DNA of 64,000 nucleotides from Ypsolopha sequella (Eukaryota; Arthropoda; Insecta; Lepidoptera; Ypsolophidae), in assembly GCA_934047225.1 (NCBI GenBank), contig OW204012.1:8866001-8930000 (forward strand). Direction: 5' to 3'. This document shows positions 55,534-63,900 of the stretch, in pieces. Each line of letters opens with the position of its first letter. The first letter of the stretch is position 1. The notes beneath the pieces were generated by a model that was given only the letters and a program-made list of their open reading frames with translations, was not told the origin of the DNA and did no database searches. A program made the translations under genes and the position numbers.

Positions 55534-58500
55534 AGTAATTGGAGTTTCAGGTCTGGGCGGGATTGTGGATATAAGAATCCATCCTTCAGGTGGTGTTATC
55601 GGTGACCAAATCTCTGAAAGTGTAAATTGAATTATTTTACTATTATTATCACGAATGCGGCGAAAGCTCAGGGGTAGAACGCTGGCCCCTCAATCTTGAG
55701 ATCCAGGTTCAATCCCCGGTTGGGAATGCACCAATGAGTTTTTCGGAATATATGTGCATAGTATTTGTTCTAACTTAGCACTTGCTGAGCGGTGAAGGAA
55801 AATATTGTAAGGAAACCTGCATGCCCTAAAAAGTGTGTACCTATTTGTGCCCGAAATACGGCGATAAGGTTCACCACCCATCATGTTGGAACGTAATAAT
55901 CGTCGGTGAAACGCGGATGTATCGAGTATCGACTGTGACTTGTTTTTCTTTGAGATATCCTATTTGTGGGACTAAAAGAATTGGTTAGTAATACAAAATT
56001 AAATGGGTTATTGTTTCTAATTTTGTTTGAATTTTAAGCTCTGCAACTCGATTGAGAATATTTGGCAAAAGTACCTACTATCTATTATTTAGTTCCTTAT
56101 TTTACACTTTTTCAGTACTTATTGTGTGATTATTTGTCTTTCTTGTTATCAATGCATCAAATGCATTTGTCCCACAAACTTTTAGTTATAAAAATGTAAA
56201 CCAAGCATTTAGTACGAGAAAGTGGGACGGAGTCATCACGATTTTTCGTGAGAATATTAAAATTCTGTGAGCACTGACCCTAACATCGCTAAGTACACGA
56301 GTTTTTGGAGAAATGCCAAAAAGATACAGGTCGGTGACCAAGATTTTTTTGTAATTTACTTAAAACTGGGTTTTGATATCAATTTCGCTAAAGAGGCGAT
56401 ACCTTATTTTCCTGTCATTACGGTTAATGAGTGATTAAATACATATCCTCTATTCAAATTTATGAACGTTTTTTTAATGGACAGGAGAAAGTTTAAAAAC
56501 GTTCACAAGATTTTTATATTCAAATTAAATCACTTCTCTACTAATCAATACCGAAAACTATGCAAATATTCATGATTAGGCCTACCTATAGATTGATTTC
56601 GCGGTAGTGAACTCAGATCACGTAACTAGGGCAGACACGAACGCCGCCGGGTCAAATGACTTGTATTGTTTAAGTGAAAAGTCTGACACTTTCTTTGACA
56701 CCTACATTGTATTGGTTTCAAACTCAATCGTTACTTTAGGATCTGTTAAATAAATTGAAAATTGCAGTTCACAATCGGAGACAGGGTTGGATTCAAAATT
56801 ATACTACGTTTAATTTTTCGTTGATTTTTGTTCTGAATTGAAATAAAATAACCTATTTATGATTGAATTTTTTTTTAAATTTACTAAAAATATTCATAAT
56901 TTAATAAAATAGCCTATTTGTTAGTGAAATTTTTAAAAAAGTTACTAAAATTATTATTCATAACGCACAGAAATTCCTTATATTGTAGGGTAAATGTTTA
57001 AAAGAAAATCGTCTCAACCAATAAAACAAGGCGGTTGGCCTGAAGATAAAATTACTTATGGTATTTTTACGTAGTATAGTTCCATTACGATACTACATAC
57101 TACATGTCATGAAAATATGGTAGAATAGTATAATTATACTACGAAATCCAACCCTGATCGGAGATAGTGAAATTACGTGTATGATTAATAAATAATGCGG
57201 CAATAATTTAGTAATACAATGGAATAGTGGGAAGTATTATTGAAAGAAAAAAAAGTAGGCGTTGTCACTTTGAAACAGCACATCTCATAAGACCCACTTC
57301 CGTTGAATGTTCCAAAAGAAAGTTTGTTCATTTGTCAAGGCCTATATAAAGGCAATTTTTAAAAACAAATATCTTTTTAAATTGTTTTCCTCTTGAAATG
57401 CAGTTTAATTTAATATTGAGCTTCCATTATTTTGCAAAGCATTATCACGTTGGCTGAGGTTAGTGACTAAGATGAGAATTATGTTTTCAAAGTTCCGTCC
57501 ATTCCATCATTGAAGATAATAAAAGCTGTCAAAATCCATAGACAATGACTCATTGAAGAGATAAACCAATAGCACATAGTAGCTTTACATTTATTATTAT
57601 TCTAACGTTACCTACCCAAAAGTATATTGTCCAAGTGTAAGTTATTGACCTCATAAATATGTGAAGTTAGTAGTAATATATTACTTGTAATTGTGATCCT
57701 CGTAGTACGTTAGCTGTACGTGGGTTTGAGTCGACAACCTTTGGTGAATTTTTTGTGTGGTCAACACAAATAATTACATACTGAGCAGTGGGATAATAAA
57801 TTTATTGATTGGTAATTTGAAACCGAATCGTGGTAATCTTAGAATCAATATCTAGATATATGTAATGCTTGATATAAATGAATTGTACATCCAAACACTG
57901 GATTTAGTTTTTGTGCATTTAAAAAGCAGCTCTGCGAAATATGATCAGTTTTTTTTGGCATATACCTACATCAGAAAGAAAAACGTTATAATCGAAATGA
58001 GTGATCTATTTACATTTTATTAGCATGTGCACAAACTTTTTAAATTTTGCCACCAATCAGATTTCAAGATCTTTAACAGACAGGTAAATTAAAACCATTT
58101 AACATTTTCACTATGACCTGTACCATGGTCTTTTGTATGAAACTGAAGTTAGCTCCGAAATAGAAAATGGTCAAAACCGACAATTTGGTTTATTTTTTTG
58201 CATTGACTTGTTAATACATAATGGTTTGAAAATATTAACTTACCATCAGATTCCGTAATATTCAATTGGCTCTCCGGGGCTTTTGTAGCTGTATTCACTG
58301 TATTAGATGACCAGGTGACCAATGGAGGGAACTCAGTCGAAGAACTTTGTACTCCTTGCGTGGGTACTGGAATATCAGGTTGAGTGCTCAGTTTTACAGT
58401 AGTTACTTCTGTAGCAGCTTCAATCGGAATAGTCGTTTCGTTGACAGCATCAGTTGAGATTGTTTCTGGTTTGTCTTGTTCAACTTCAGTTGGTTTTGAT

Positions 58501-60037
58501 GCGGGCTCTTGTTCAGTTTCAGTTGGTTTCATCTCAGGTTCTTGTTCAGTTTTAGTTGGTTTTATCTCTGGTTCTTCTTTAACTTCAGTTGGTTTTGTTT
58601 CAACTTCATGATCACCGTTTGTTGGGTTAATTTCGGGTTTCTCTTCTTCAGTTTCAATTGGTTTAGATTCGATGGGTTCTTTATTGGTGTCAGTTGGTTT
58701 AATTATTGGTTCGTCATGAATTATTTCAGTTGGTTCGTTTTCTGGTTTTTCTAGAATAGTCTCAGTTGTAACTGTTTCTAAATTGTCTTGAATCGTAGTG
58801 AAAACTGGTTCAATTTTTTCAGTAACTGGGGCTTCAGATGCGGTTATTGATGTCTCGGTAGGTAAGATAACTTCAGTTGTTGGTTTTTCTGTAGTGGTAG
58901 TAGTAGTTGTAGTTGTTGTGGTTGTTGTCGTTGTAGTTGTTGTAGTTGAGGGAGTTGTTGATGTAGTTGTAGGTTTTTCTTCAGTTGTACTAAACATTGT
59001 ATTGTTTATGTACGTTAATACAGGTACTGAAGAAGGCCTAGTGAATATGGGCCTAGTACTTGTTGATTGTGGAAGAATAGTAATATTCAGTCTTGGTGGG
59101 ATTGGTAAAGGTTTTCTTGTGCTAGTCGGTCGCTTTGGAGGCGGTCTGTATGGCGGTATACGAGTAGTGTTAAACACAGGTTTCTGTGGCTTTGGTCTAG
59201 CGGTTCCGTTACTAGGTTTCGTGGTTGAAACTGGTTTAGTTGAATTTTGTGGTCTGTATGTAGGTCTAGGTTTATAGGTGGGTCTCGTTGGTTTCCTCGT
59301 AGGATGTGGTTTGGTAGGTTGATGAGGTTTCAGAGTGGTTGTGTCTGATTGACTGGAAACAGTGATTGTAGTTGTCACTTTTGGAGTTTCACTCGTAGTT
59401 TCAACTGGTTCCTTATAAATTGGTTTCTCAGATATAACATTATTTATTTCTCCGGAGACAGTTTGGAATGTACTCAATTTAATTGTCACTTCAGTAACTG
59501 CACTTTCAGGCAGTTTATTTGTTGTTATTTTATCACTTTCAGGTTTTGTAGTATCACTTAGTAGAGTTGTAGTCAACTTAGTTTCTTCTTTATCAATTTT
59601 ATTATCTAAAGTAGTCAGTTCTGTTTTTGATTCCACATCAGATACAGTCTGCGATTTCTCAGGAGTCTCTGTTCTGTGTTCAGCGGCAGTAGTTTCTGTT
59701 ATTCTTTGTATTTTTTCCGTAGTCGTTGTCGTTTTTTTGCTGCCAAATATATCAGGGATTTTATTGACCATATGGTGAACTTTATCATCAGTCTGCGGAT
59801 GGACAAAGTTTGAGCTATCTATTGAGTTATCTTCTATGTTGTTGCCAATGATTTGTGGCAGAATAGTTTTGTCAGGGATCTGACAACAGGAACCGAAGTA
59901 GAACCTGTCTATACAAGTCCCAAGGTGAGATCCGTTGGCTTTTAGACAGTCTATGGCAAACATGCAGACTCCTTCCTGGCCTGACCTTCTTGATATGCAC
60001 GGCAAGTGTCTTATATTCCTAGCTAATGTGGCTGGAC
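29992..60037 (-). CDS. flz: Filzig/Stubble-type modular serine protease, 5' end not found
   Basis: Minus-strand exons 58244-60037, 54963-55613, 54280-54351, 45305-45482, 41312-41464, 32703-32818, 31679-31834 and 29992-30155. All junctions are GT-AG and every phase closes. The 3,284 nt seen give 1,094 codons plus stop. Order: six-Cys clip-like module, long Thr/Ser/Pro-rich mucin-like region, Cys linker, then a trypsin domain with activation site R/IVGG. The catalytic triad is complete: His in TAAHC, Asp in YDLALL, Ser in GDSGGP. Asp six residues before Ser (DSCEG) predicts cleavage after Arg/Lys. The domain sequence matches what I know of insect filzig, a secreted protease of cuticle-producing epithelia. 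The exon with signal peptide must lie upstream; the first exon seen starts in phase 1. Stubble is the nearest alternative name. Confidence 0.9.
30208..30650. mobile_element. 443 bp foldback MITE in the last protease intron
   Basis: Outer ends ATACAGAGTGCTTGGTAATT and its inverse at the right are perfect over about 30 bp. Further inside, TCGACACCTAGTTGATA pairs with TATCAACTAGGGGTCGA. No coding potential. Confidence 0.8.
31679..31834 (-). other. flz: Protease exon with the Cys-rich segment before the catalytic Ser
   Basis: Encodes [18 protein letters not shown], then an extracellular loop, [15 protein letters not shown] and the first base of the Gly codon. The Asp of ADSCE is the S1 specificity residue. 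Confidence 0.93.
32052..32818 (-). repeat. 134 bp tandem array of protease exon copies
   Basis: The exon at 32703-32818 plus 18-19 bp of flank is repeated leftwards with a strict period of 134 bp; the block ACTCACCATC starts at 32161, 32295, 32429, 32563 and 32697. Five further copies lie downstream of the good exon; the leftmost (about 32052-32166) is shortened by about 8 bp. Each copy keeps a GATG/GTGAGT donor and a TTACCAG acceptor, but adjacent copies are only 19 bp apart, too short for an intron. Each copy also begins ATCTAC where the working exon has ATTCTAC, so it is shifted by one base. Two alternating copies (32301 and 32569 units) have a stop in the exon frame (AACTAA or AACTAG). 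Confidence 0.9.
32703..32818 (-). other. flz: Working copy of the amplified protease exon
   Basis: Encodes [19 protein letters not shown], then the segment ending VTGWGRLYD. The acceptor CTATTTCCAG/ATTCTAC differs from the array copies and is preceded by unique sequence. Phases fit the exons at 41312 and 31679. It is the rightmost, that is the first transcribed, member of the array. Confidence 0.93.
33082..33175 (-). mobile_element. tRNA-derived SINE fragment, family B
   Basis: On the minus strand an A box-like GACGTAGTCGGTAAAACG is followed by CTCAATCTTGAGACCC and the B box-like GAGTTCAAGTCC (33117-33128), then GGCACCGATGAGTTTTTG. The same order occurs at 55656-55900, so it belongs to that SINE family. 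Confidence 0.6.
34278..34415. repeat. Perfect 138 bp palindrome
   Basis: Two arms of 69 bp are exact reverse complements with no spacer; the centre is CACAATTGTG at 34342-34351. The arm contains GGCCCGAAATATATCTCACT. A diverged single arm is at about 62539-62585. By position it is in the large protease intron between exons 41312 and 32703. Confidence 0.93.
34629..34765. repeat. 75 bp tandem duplication
   Basis: CTATTGCATGAGTGTGTATA starts at 34629 and again at 34704. The copies are identical up to CACTCGTGT, after which they diverge. Confidence 0.85.
36032..36795 (+). mobile_element. RTE-like 3' fragment split by a 435 bp insertion
   Basis: The first part (36032-36237) encodes [20 protein letters not shown], then [16 protein letters not shown] and [17 protein letters not shown]. 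The second part (about 36675-36790) continues the same C-terminus: [15 protein letters not shown] then [18 protein letters not shown] (GGAT)n tail at 36788-36803 marks the 3' end. In intact RTE elements these segments are contiguous. The inserted piece (about 36238-36674) begins and ends with GTTCATAAA/TTTAATGAAC-type inverted bases and has several CCGTTCAAAAA repeats. Confidence 0.75.
37056..39963 (+). CDS. Reverse transcriptase-RNase H of a LOA/I-like non-LTR element (truncated)
   Basis: The frame is open for about 968 codons from the truncation point. RT motifs: [41 protein letters not shown] and the active site YSDD in place of the usual YADD. An RNase H domain follows at about 39090-39490: CYTDGSRKG (first Asp), [10 protein letters not shown] (Glu), [12 protein letters not shown] (Asp) and [18 protein letters not shown] (His and last Asp). 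A CCHC-like [17 protein letters not shown] is near the end. RNase H excludes the RTE, CR1 and most Jockey clades; LOA, I or an R1-like group remain. The absence of stops suggests a young insertion. Without an endonuclease it is not autonomous. Frame upstream of 37056 belongs to the MITE. Confidence 0.85.
37056..40065 (+). mobile_element. 5'-truncated LINE with RT and RNase H, 13 bp target duplication
   Basis: Flanked by ATCATCAAAAACA at 37043-37055 and again at 40066-40078. The 3' end after the coding region is CCTCTAAATCATC with ATC repeats. The 5' end lacks the endonuclease. It is inserted inside a MITE copy within the largest protease intron, in the opposite strand to the host gene. Confidence 0.85.
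40622..40731. repeat. Half-copy of the GGTGTATGTCCCTG foldback
   Basis: ATCAAATAAATTTTAGGCTT and GGTGTATGTCCCTG match the right arm of the foldback at 51959-52256. Only one arm is present. Confidence 0.55.
41312..41464 (-). other. flz: Protease exon with the catalytic Asp
   Basis: Encodes [20 protein letters not shown], then [14 protein letters not shown] and FEYDLALLR. The acceptor TTTCAAG/TGTTCC is chosen because it keeps phase 2 from the preceding exon and restores VPPSE; a nearer CAG would break the frame. Confidence 0.93.
41556..41700. repeat. Three diverged tandem units of about 55 bp
   Basis: GTAAAGTTTCAAGACGTGAT, GTAAAGGTTCAAGACCTGAT and GTAAAGGTTTAAGACGTGAT follow one another, each followed by GGC-T-GATAACTTA-type sequence and CCAAGTTCAT. 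Confidence 0.75.
42272..42537. mobile_element. 266 bp foldback MITE
   Basis: The left arm begins TACAACGTGTAACAGAAAGG and the right arm ends with its inverse, one mismatch. Arms of about 80 bp include CAATGATATAGAACAACTTT and its complement. Protease intron. Confidence 0.75.
42826..42928. repeat. Dispersed repeat, inverted copy at 62346-62450
   Basis: TCGTCCTCGTAATTTATTCC and CGCCCTTGTA recur inverted at 62346-62385, and AACGTAGTA with CTCGGTTACGT also match. No coding potential. Confidence 0.6.
43308..43505. mobile_element. GCAGCCGGATTGTG-family element, uninterrupted copy
   Basis: Shares GCCGGATTGTGAAAA, CGCTTAAATTCAAAATTCAC, TTATTCAACAAAACCTTATT and CCATTGGTTTCTGTAAATTA with 53447-53950, but without the insertion found there. 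Confidence 0.65.
43506..44215 (+). repeat. AACCGACTTCAAAAAGGAGG repeat with about 140 bp tandem units
   Basis: The left end AACCGACTTCAAAAAGGAGG, a long T run and CCATAACTCCGTCATTTCCC are a known-looking lepidopteran repeat head. From about 43690, units with CACCTGACCTTCGATCCTGG, CATAGAACTCTTCAACGGAT and GTTAGGGTGCTGAT repeat about four times with 10-20 percent divergence. Confidence 0.7.
44338..44645. repeat. 308 bp near-perfect inverted repeat
   Basis: The arms start AGCAACCGACTTCAATAGTA at the left and end with the inverse at the right. They run about 135 bp through GACCGATGGTACCGAAGCAA and TTCTTTCTTCCTGAAAC with only one or two mismatches, around a loop of about 40 bp. The AACCGACTTC ends echo the neighbouring repeat at 43506. 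Confidence 0.9.
45305..45482 (-). other. flz: Protease exon with activation site and catalytic His
   Basis: Encodes [20 protein letters not shown], then [20 protein letters not shown] and [10 protein letters not shown]. The propeptide Cys (VCGRR) would disulphide-link the mucin-like region to the catalytic chain after cleavage at R/IVGG. Confidence 0.94.
47274..48377 (+). CDS. Possible two-exon micro-gene nested in the protease intron (89 aa)
   Basis: Exon 1, 47274-47354: ATG then 27 codons ([20 protein letters not shown]...). Exon 2, 48189-48377: 62 codons and TAG. The donor TTG/GTAAAG and acceptor TTTTTAATAG/GCA are canonical and the phase is 0 on both sides. The product would have a polar, Ser/Lys-rich middle and a hydrophobic segment ([13 protein letters not shown]) near the C-terminus, so a tail-anchored membrane protein is possible. 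The intron contains the repeat at 47484-48172. I do not recognise the protein. Both open stretches are short enough to arise by chance, so this is a hypothesis. Confidence 0.3.
47484..48172 (+). repeat. GGTTCCGTA-family dispersed repeat, copy 1
   Basis: Begins AAACCGGTCAAGTGCGAGTC, AGACTCGCGTACCTAGGGTT and CCGTA; ends ACGGACGGACAACGAAGTCT, then TTTTAGGTACTACGAAACCC. It is an abundant lepidopteran repeat type. A second, inverted-ended copy is at 50236-50766. Confidence 0.65.
49438..49590. mobile_element. 153 bp foldback element
   Basis: CTACCGCGTAATTCTCATTT at the left and AAATGAGAATTACGCGGTAG at the right are perfect inverted ends; the next inner bases (ATCAACTTCAAG and CTTGAA-type) pair more loosely. 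Protease intron. Confidence 0.75.
49694..50088. mobile_element. Foldback element, AAGGTTAAACATCAGTCG family, copy A
   Basis: The outer arms AAGGTTAAACATCAGTCG and CTGATATTTAACCTT are inverted. Inner blocks ACAATTAGTCATGAT and ATCATGACTAATTGT also pair. It has an uninterrupted centre TGCTGTTTTAACTTTATTTG, which is the empty-site counterpart of copy B. Confidence 0.7.
50236..50766 (+). repeat. GGTTCCGTA-family dispersed repeat, copy 2, with (GTCTGTCC)n
   Basis: AGGGTTCCGTACCCAAAGAG at the left and GGAACCCTTCGTGCGCGAGT, CCGACTC and GGCCGG at the right. A microsatellite of GTCTG/TCCGT units occupies about 50288-50547. The open frame of repeated PSVC residues across it is only the translation of the microsatellite. 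Confidence 0.75.
51053..51910. mobile_element. Foldback element, AAGGTTAAACATCAGTCG family, copy B (interrupted)
   Basis: Same arms as copy A (AAGGTTAAACGTCAGTCG ... ACTTATATTTAACATT). The centre is broken at a TTAA by the element at 51259-51724. Confidence 0.7.
51259..51724. mobile_element. TTAA-flanked MITE (piggyBac-like), nested
   Basis: Begins GGGCCTTACTATCGCCAAAT and ends ATTTGGCGATGGTAATCGCC, imperfect inverted repeats of about 20 bp. TTAA stands on both sides (51255-51258 and 51725-51728). The paralogous copy A has a single TTAA here. TTAA duplication is the piggyBac signature; there is no transposase inside. Confidence 0.8.
51959..52256. mobile_element. Foldback element with GACATACACCA/TGGTGTATGTC arms
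   Basis: TTATCGCGATGTTTTTGGAA at the left is inverse to the CAAAAACATCGCGGTAA region at the right, and AATTATTTTGGTACTTA pairs with TAAGTACCAAAATAATT. The arms are over 100 bp with a few mismatches. A half-copy is at 40622-40731. Confidence 0.75.
52756..53375. mobile_element. 620 bp MITE with ATTGGCGTAGCC ends and a 19-base G run
   Basis: The left ATTGGCGTAGCCTGG and right CCTGGCTACGCCAAT are inverted ends. An uninterrupted run of 19 G lies at 53322-53340 near the right end. No transposase. Confidence 0.75.
53447..53950. mobile_element. GCAGCCGGATTGTG-family foldback, interrupted copy
   Basis: TTGCCATCGCAAAGTTTCCA (about 53578) is the inverse of TGGAAACTTTGCGATGGCAG (about 53903). The left arm is broken by an insertion at 53614-53835. 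Confidence 0.65.
53614..53835. mobile_element. Nested 222 bp insertion with 13 bp target duplication
   Basis: TTTCTGTAAATTA occurs at 53601-53613 and 53836-53848, and only once in the paralogous copy at 43308-43505. The insert contains a foldback (53694-53835), AGTATTAATTGGTTTCGAAA and its inverse around GGCCAACTTG. A 13 bp duplication suggests a retroposed (LINE-mobilised) insertion. Confidence 0.75.
54280..54351 (-). other. flz: Short protease linker exon
   Basis: 72 nt, phase 1 on both sides, encoding [20 protein letters not shown] then NYKE. It joins the Ser/Thr-rich exon to the exon with the propeptide Cys. Its symmetrical phase means skipping would keep the frame. Confidence 0.85.
54617..54919. 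mobile_element. hAT-type MITE with perfect 8 bp duplication
   Basis: Begins CAGGGCCGGATTCAGAG and ends CTAAATCCGGCACTG, inverted termini. CCCATCTC stands at 54609-54616 and 54920-54927. The right end is 43 bp downstream of the donor of the protease exon at 54963. Same broad family as 27275-27663. Confidence 0.88.
54963..55613 (-). other. flz: Protease Ser/Thr-rich (mucin-like) exon
   Basis: 651 nt, phase 1 both sides. It begins [20 protein letters not shown], then poly-Thr, then a long Ser/Thr/Glu/Pro region with many predicted O-glycosylation sites and several N-x-S/T sites (NVTL, NVTE, NASG, NGTE). Frames on the other strand are antisense shadows of the repeated codons. Confidence 0.88.
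55656..55900 (+). mobile_element. tRNA-derived SINE, family B
   Basis: The head looks like a whole tRNA: AAAGCTCAGGGGTAGAAC (A box), CTCAATCTTGAGATCC, then B box GGTTCAATCCC at 55706-55716. A non-tRNA body follows with GCACCAATGAGTTTTTCGG and GGTGAAGGAAAATATTGTAA. It sits about 40 bp upstream of the acceptor of the 54963-55613 exon, antisense to the gene. Confidence 0.75.
56782..57156. mobile_element. hAT-type MITE, CAGGGTTGGATT family, copy 2
   Basis: The same termini as 7672-8092, with a perfect 8 bp duplication ATCGGAGA at 56774-56781 and 57157-57164. Body blocks TGAATTGAAATAAAAT and CCATTACGATACTACATACT are shared. 46 bp shorter than copy 1. Confidence 0.92.
58244..60037 (-). other. flz: Protease clip-like and Thr-rich exon
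   Basis: 1,794 nt, starting in phase 1 after CTTGTTCACAG. Near its start are six cysteines in the order C-x(9)-C-x(5)-C-x(10)-C-x(8)-CC, around [20 protein letters not shown] and RFYFGSCC. This is a clip-like module as in filzig. The rest is a disordered region: TTE/TTTE runs, [16 protein letters not shown], a poly-Thr run and acidic repeats of the KPTETEQEP type. Donor GATG/GTAAGT at 58243. Confidence 0.88.
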
Positions 60038-60327
60038 CTGTGAACAAGGAAAAAGATTTGTTAAGTAATTTGTTGGAACAGTTGGTTGTTAAAGCTGTTG
60101 TGTTTGTGAATAGAATACGCGTGTGTGTGTATGTTGAAGGTAGTTGGCTATTTCCGAAATGTTTGAAACAAATACTCTTTATAGACAGTTAAGAATAAGG
60201 CCACGCATACCATGGCCGCGACGAATGCACTTGTAGAAAGAGTTATATCGATACATACCTACATCTACCGTGTGTTGTTTACTGTGTTTACAGTATGTTT
60301 AAATCATAGATTAAGTATAATACTTAC

Positions 60328-60463
60328 GGCCAGTTGCAGAAATGGTTTTTAAGTTAAATGAAACTTGAAAATGAATGCTGTCACTTTCTTTGTCAAGAAC
60401 AATGTAAGGGACGGCATCAACTTTAAAGGTTCATTAAACTTAAAAACCCTTTCTGCAACTGGC
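60328..60463. mobile_element. 136 bp MITE with GGCCAGTTGCAGAAA ends
   Basis: GGCCAGTTGCAGAAATGGTT at the left is inverse to CCCTTTCTGCAACTGGC at the right; TTAAG and CTTAA continue the pairing. No coding potential. Confidence 0.75.
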
Positions 60464-60674
60464 TGTGAGTCTATGGTTTAAATGAAACCAAAGAATCTAT
60501 TGATCATAAAGAACATAAAGAACATAAAGAAGGATCTAAAAAGGCCGACTTGGGTGAATTATAAAATGATTTGAAAGTAGGATGGAGTCAGAGTTTTTTC
60601 ACACGTGCAAAAGAGACGGCATTAGAACAGAATCATAACATGATTCATCCAAAGCGGCCTTTTTAGAGGACCAG

Positions 60675-60917
60675 CGGGCCTATTATGTATCTCTAGTTGC
60701 CTTCTGGACTGGGTGTCTATCATCAAAAACATAGATATACTATCGAATTCCGATTGTCTAAGGATATGTTCGCACTTGAAGTGACGACACAGTTCGTAAA
60801 TAGTTCAATACCCACTAAAAGCAATTTTGAAAGTTTAGTTTTTATCTATGTTTTTGACGATAGGCACCCTGTCCAGTTGGCAACTTAAGGGCAGAATAGG
60901 GCAGAATACAGAATAGG
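60675..60917 (+). mobile_element. GTTGCC/ATCAAAAACATAG MITE, intact copy
   Basis: TIRs of about 45 bp: GTTGCCTTCTGGACTGGGTG with TATCATCAAAAACATAGAT at the left and the inverse at the right (ATCTATGTTTTTGACGATAG, GTTGGCAAC). The centre ACAGTTCGTAAATAGTTCAA is shared with the copies at 21396-21572 and 36998-40248. Confidence 0.85.
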
Positions 60918-63900
60918 GGGGCAGAACTCCCAAATAAAGAACCATAATCCATAGACCGCGACTCCGCCCACTGTGAAGAAAAAACTTTACCCTATAGCCT
61001 TATCCTCAGCTCTTTTTTCAGGCATCCTTCACTAAAATGGTCTCGCTCTATTATACCCCATTTTCAACTTCAGTGATAAAGACCATAAACCCAAAACAAT
61101 AAATGTAGGCACACTCAGAAAACTTCTTGGTAAATATTAATCGCTTTTGTTCTTAAGTACTTTTGTATAAACGATACATACTACCCAGTGAACGAAAAAA
61201 ATGCATGACCCCACGATAAAGTGTGTTGAACACAGTTTTGTATGGCAACGGCTCCAATAGCGTTCACTGTGTCTTTGACTGGGCCAATCACGGCTGATCT
61301 AGTGTCGCATGACTACAGTACTAACCAATCATGAGCATTTTGCCCTTTTCAGTGTTTGGTGCCATTTTCGAATGACACTTTTTTAGAAATGCGTCTTTTA
61401 TGTTTTTTTTCATTCGCCGATACTACCATGGTTCAGTTTTCGTTGCTAAAAGTAACTTAATTTTGTTAAAAATCAAATATTCTAGTTGAAGTGGTGATTT
61501 ACTTAGATGTTTGTTGTTTTAAATTAATCATTTTCAAACGGCTGCGTTAGCAACGCATAGTTATTTAAGAGGATGGCATTCCCTAGCAACTGTTTTTATT
61601 ACATGTCCTGCACAATAAGTCTAATCGCAAAGACCTTATTTGCTTTTCATAGAGGCGATTATATGTTGGCTCTTTGGCCTCTTGTTCTTGGACGCGTAAT
61701 ACTAGTAATCACGCAGGGAAACAACAAATTGGTGTGTTTTTAGCTAACACTGAAATATTTTGTAGGGAAAAAAATATTGGATTTAGGTAACATCCCTTCA
61801 TATTTCTATTGCCTATTGTATAAAAAAAAATCAAGTTGATCTCTTAACCGCGTTTTTGAAACGAACGTTTGAAAACCAAAAAAAAGAGGGTGGAAAACAT
61901 TTTTTTTTTGACAAAAGTATAAATCTTAAAACATTGTTTATAGGTGTAATCCCTAGATAAAAGATCGACAAATCAAATATATTTTCTACAATATGAGGAG
62001 AGACCTAGTTTCTTCCAATGAACCCTTGAAAACCTGGTGTTGTTGATGTTCTAGCGTCAGGTGTCCCGTTAAGAGCTTGTTTACGTGTGTGGTTTGTGTA
62101 GTCGTCCATTCTTTGCGTGCAGCTACAAACCGCATCAAAATTTGTGTTTTAGTTGTCAATGATATTTTTTTTTTCATGAAAAACGGACAAGACAGGATAA
62201 GACAAATACTCTTTATTGTAAACCAAAATAAATAAAACAGGTAAAAGAACAAATTTATGAAAGAAGGTAACGATTGGCGGCTTTATCGCTTATATTACTT
62301 CCAGACAACCCTTGGGTACAATGGTGCACAATAGCAGTTTATGTTACAAGGGCGAAAAGGAATAAATTACGAGGACGATTTAAAACATGAGCGTAGCGAG
62401 TGTTTTAAACGTAACCGAGTTACTACGTTTTACTACGTTTGTCAATGTATAACCTTAGAAATAAAACGTAAATACATATTAAATGTTGACTTTTTTGTCT
62501 TTTTAAACGCATTTAAAAAAAAAACTTCATTGTGACTAATGCTGGGACCGAATGGCCCGAAATATTTCTCACTAAAATTTTATTCAAATTTATTTTATCT
62601 AGTTTTAATCATTTAAAAATAAAACGTTAATAATGAATATGAATGATTTTATTTTAAGCTCGATTTCACTTAACGATGTCATTTGTCTCAATCGGGCATC
62701 GAACCCATAATACGTCATAATAAGGCAACATCACACTTCTCAGCCAACGGTAATTCTTTAGCTAAAATTAAGGCGATATGTAAAAAAAATATCGGTGCTT
62801 CTTTTCTGTGTATATCATGAAATACACGGAAAATTGTAATAAATTTCTGGTATATGCATTTTGACTATATAAGGTCCTACAAATCAAAGTGAAAAAAAAT
62901 CAGGGGTGATTCAGTATTCATTATGGATTACATACCAAAGAAAATATTTTTTTCTACTACCTTTATGAAAAAGTTCCATTTAATACTCGAAATTAGTTTT
63001 GAATATCGAACTTTCCGGGTCCCGTTGCGGAATGACTATAATGACCTGATTTAGGTCAGATCGAAATATCGTATTGAAATTTCATTTATTGCAAAATTAG
63101 GTTCTTTTTGACGTCCTTAGTTTGTCTTTAGAACCGAAATTCCCTGCGTTCCGATTCACGACATAATCGATTATATCGCGTCTGACACTCTTTTTTCGCA
63201 AAATGATACTGGCCACAAATAAAAAACGCCGGCCGAAGCCTGAAAAAAAAAGGTGAAAACCACGCCGTGCTTTGCAAAGTCATAAAATACATTAAATTTG
63301 AAAGGAAAAATTAAACATTTAAATACATAAATCAGGTAGTAGAAAAAGTATCGTTCGCAACGAGTAAAAAATGGGTTTTCTTACCCTCGTAATGTAAGCT
63401 TTCGACGTTCGTCTTCAGCTCACGTCAAAACTAGCTTCATTCCTCGGGTAAGAAAATCCGCCATTTTATACTCATCACGAAATATACTATTATTTCCGCG
63501 GACATTTTTTTTACTTTTCTATACAAGTCGACTCAACTGACTGAGCCACTTTGTACTGGAACCTGAAAAATAAATTATCCAAAAAATTTAATTTCTACTG
63601 CAATGTGCTCAGTCAACGATACATTATCTACCCTACAATTATTTTCACTTATTATTGTAGGACAATCTAGGGTTTTGTAATTGGAAAACATTTTTGGGTC
63701 AATTTTCCTCTAAAGAAATAATTGTTGAAATGAGGTCTTCAACCAGACTTTTTGTCCTCGTTTGACGAATAGGAATCATGTACCGAATTCAAACATATTT
63801 TATTAGATGCGTTTCAACAATATCTAAAGTTTTGATTTTGGAGGTTTTGCTAGCTATTTTAGTTTTTTTTTTTAAATATAAAACTCCTTTTTTTCCGTTT

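Noticed and set aside
55046..55630. 194-residue plus-strand frame rich in Val and Asp
   Set aside because: It is the antisense of the Ser/Thr-rich protease exon; repeated ACA/TCA codons read as GTT/GAT on the other strand keep the frame open.
55656..55730. tRNA gene
   Set aside because: The head is tRNA-like, but it continues into a SINE body and has a relative at 33082-33175 with decayed boxes; no clean acceptor stem seen.
58798..59277. 159-residue plus-strand frame with poly-Val
   Set aside because: Antisense shadow of the poly-Thr part of the protease exon 58244-60037.
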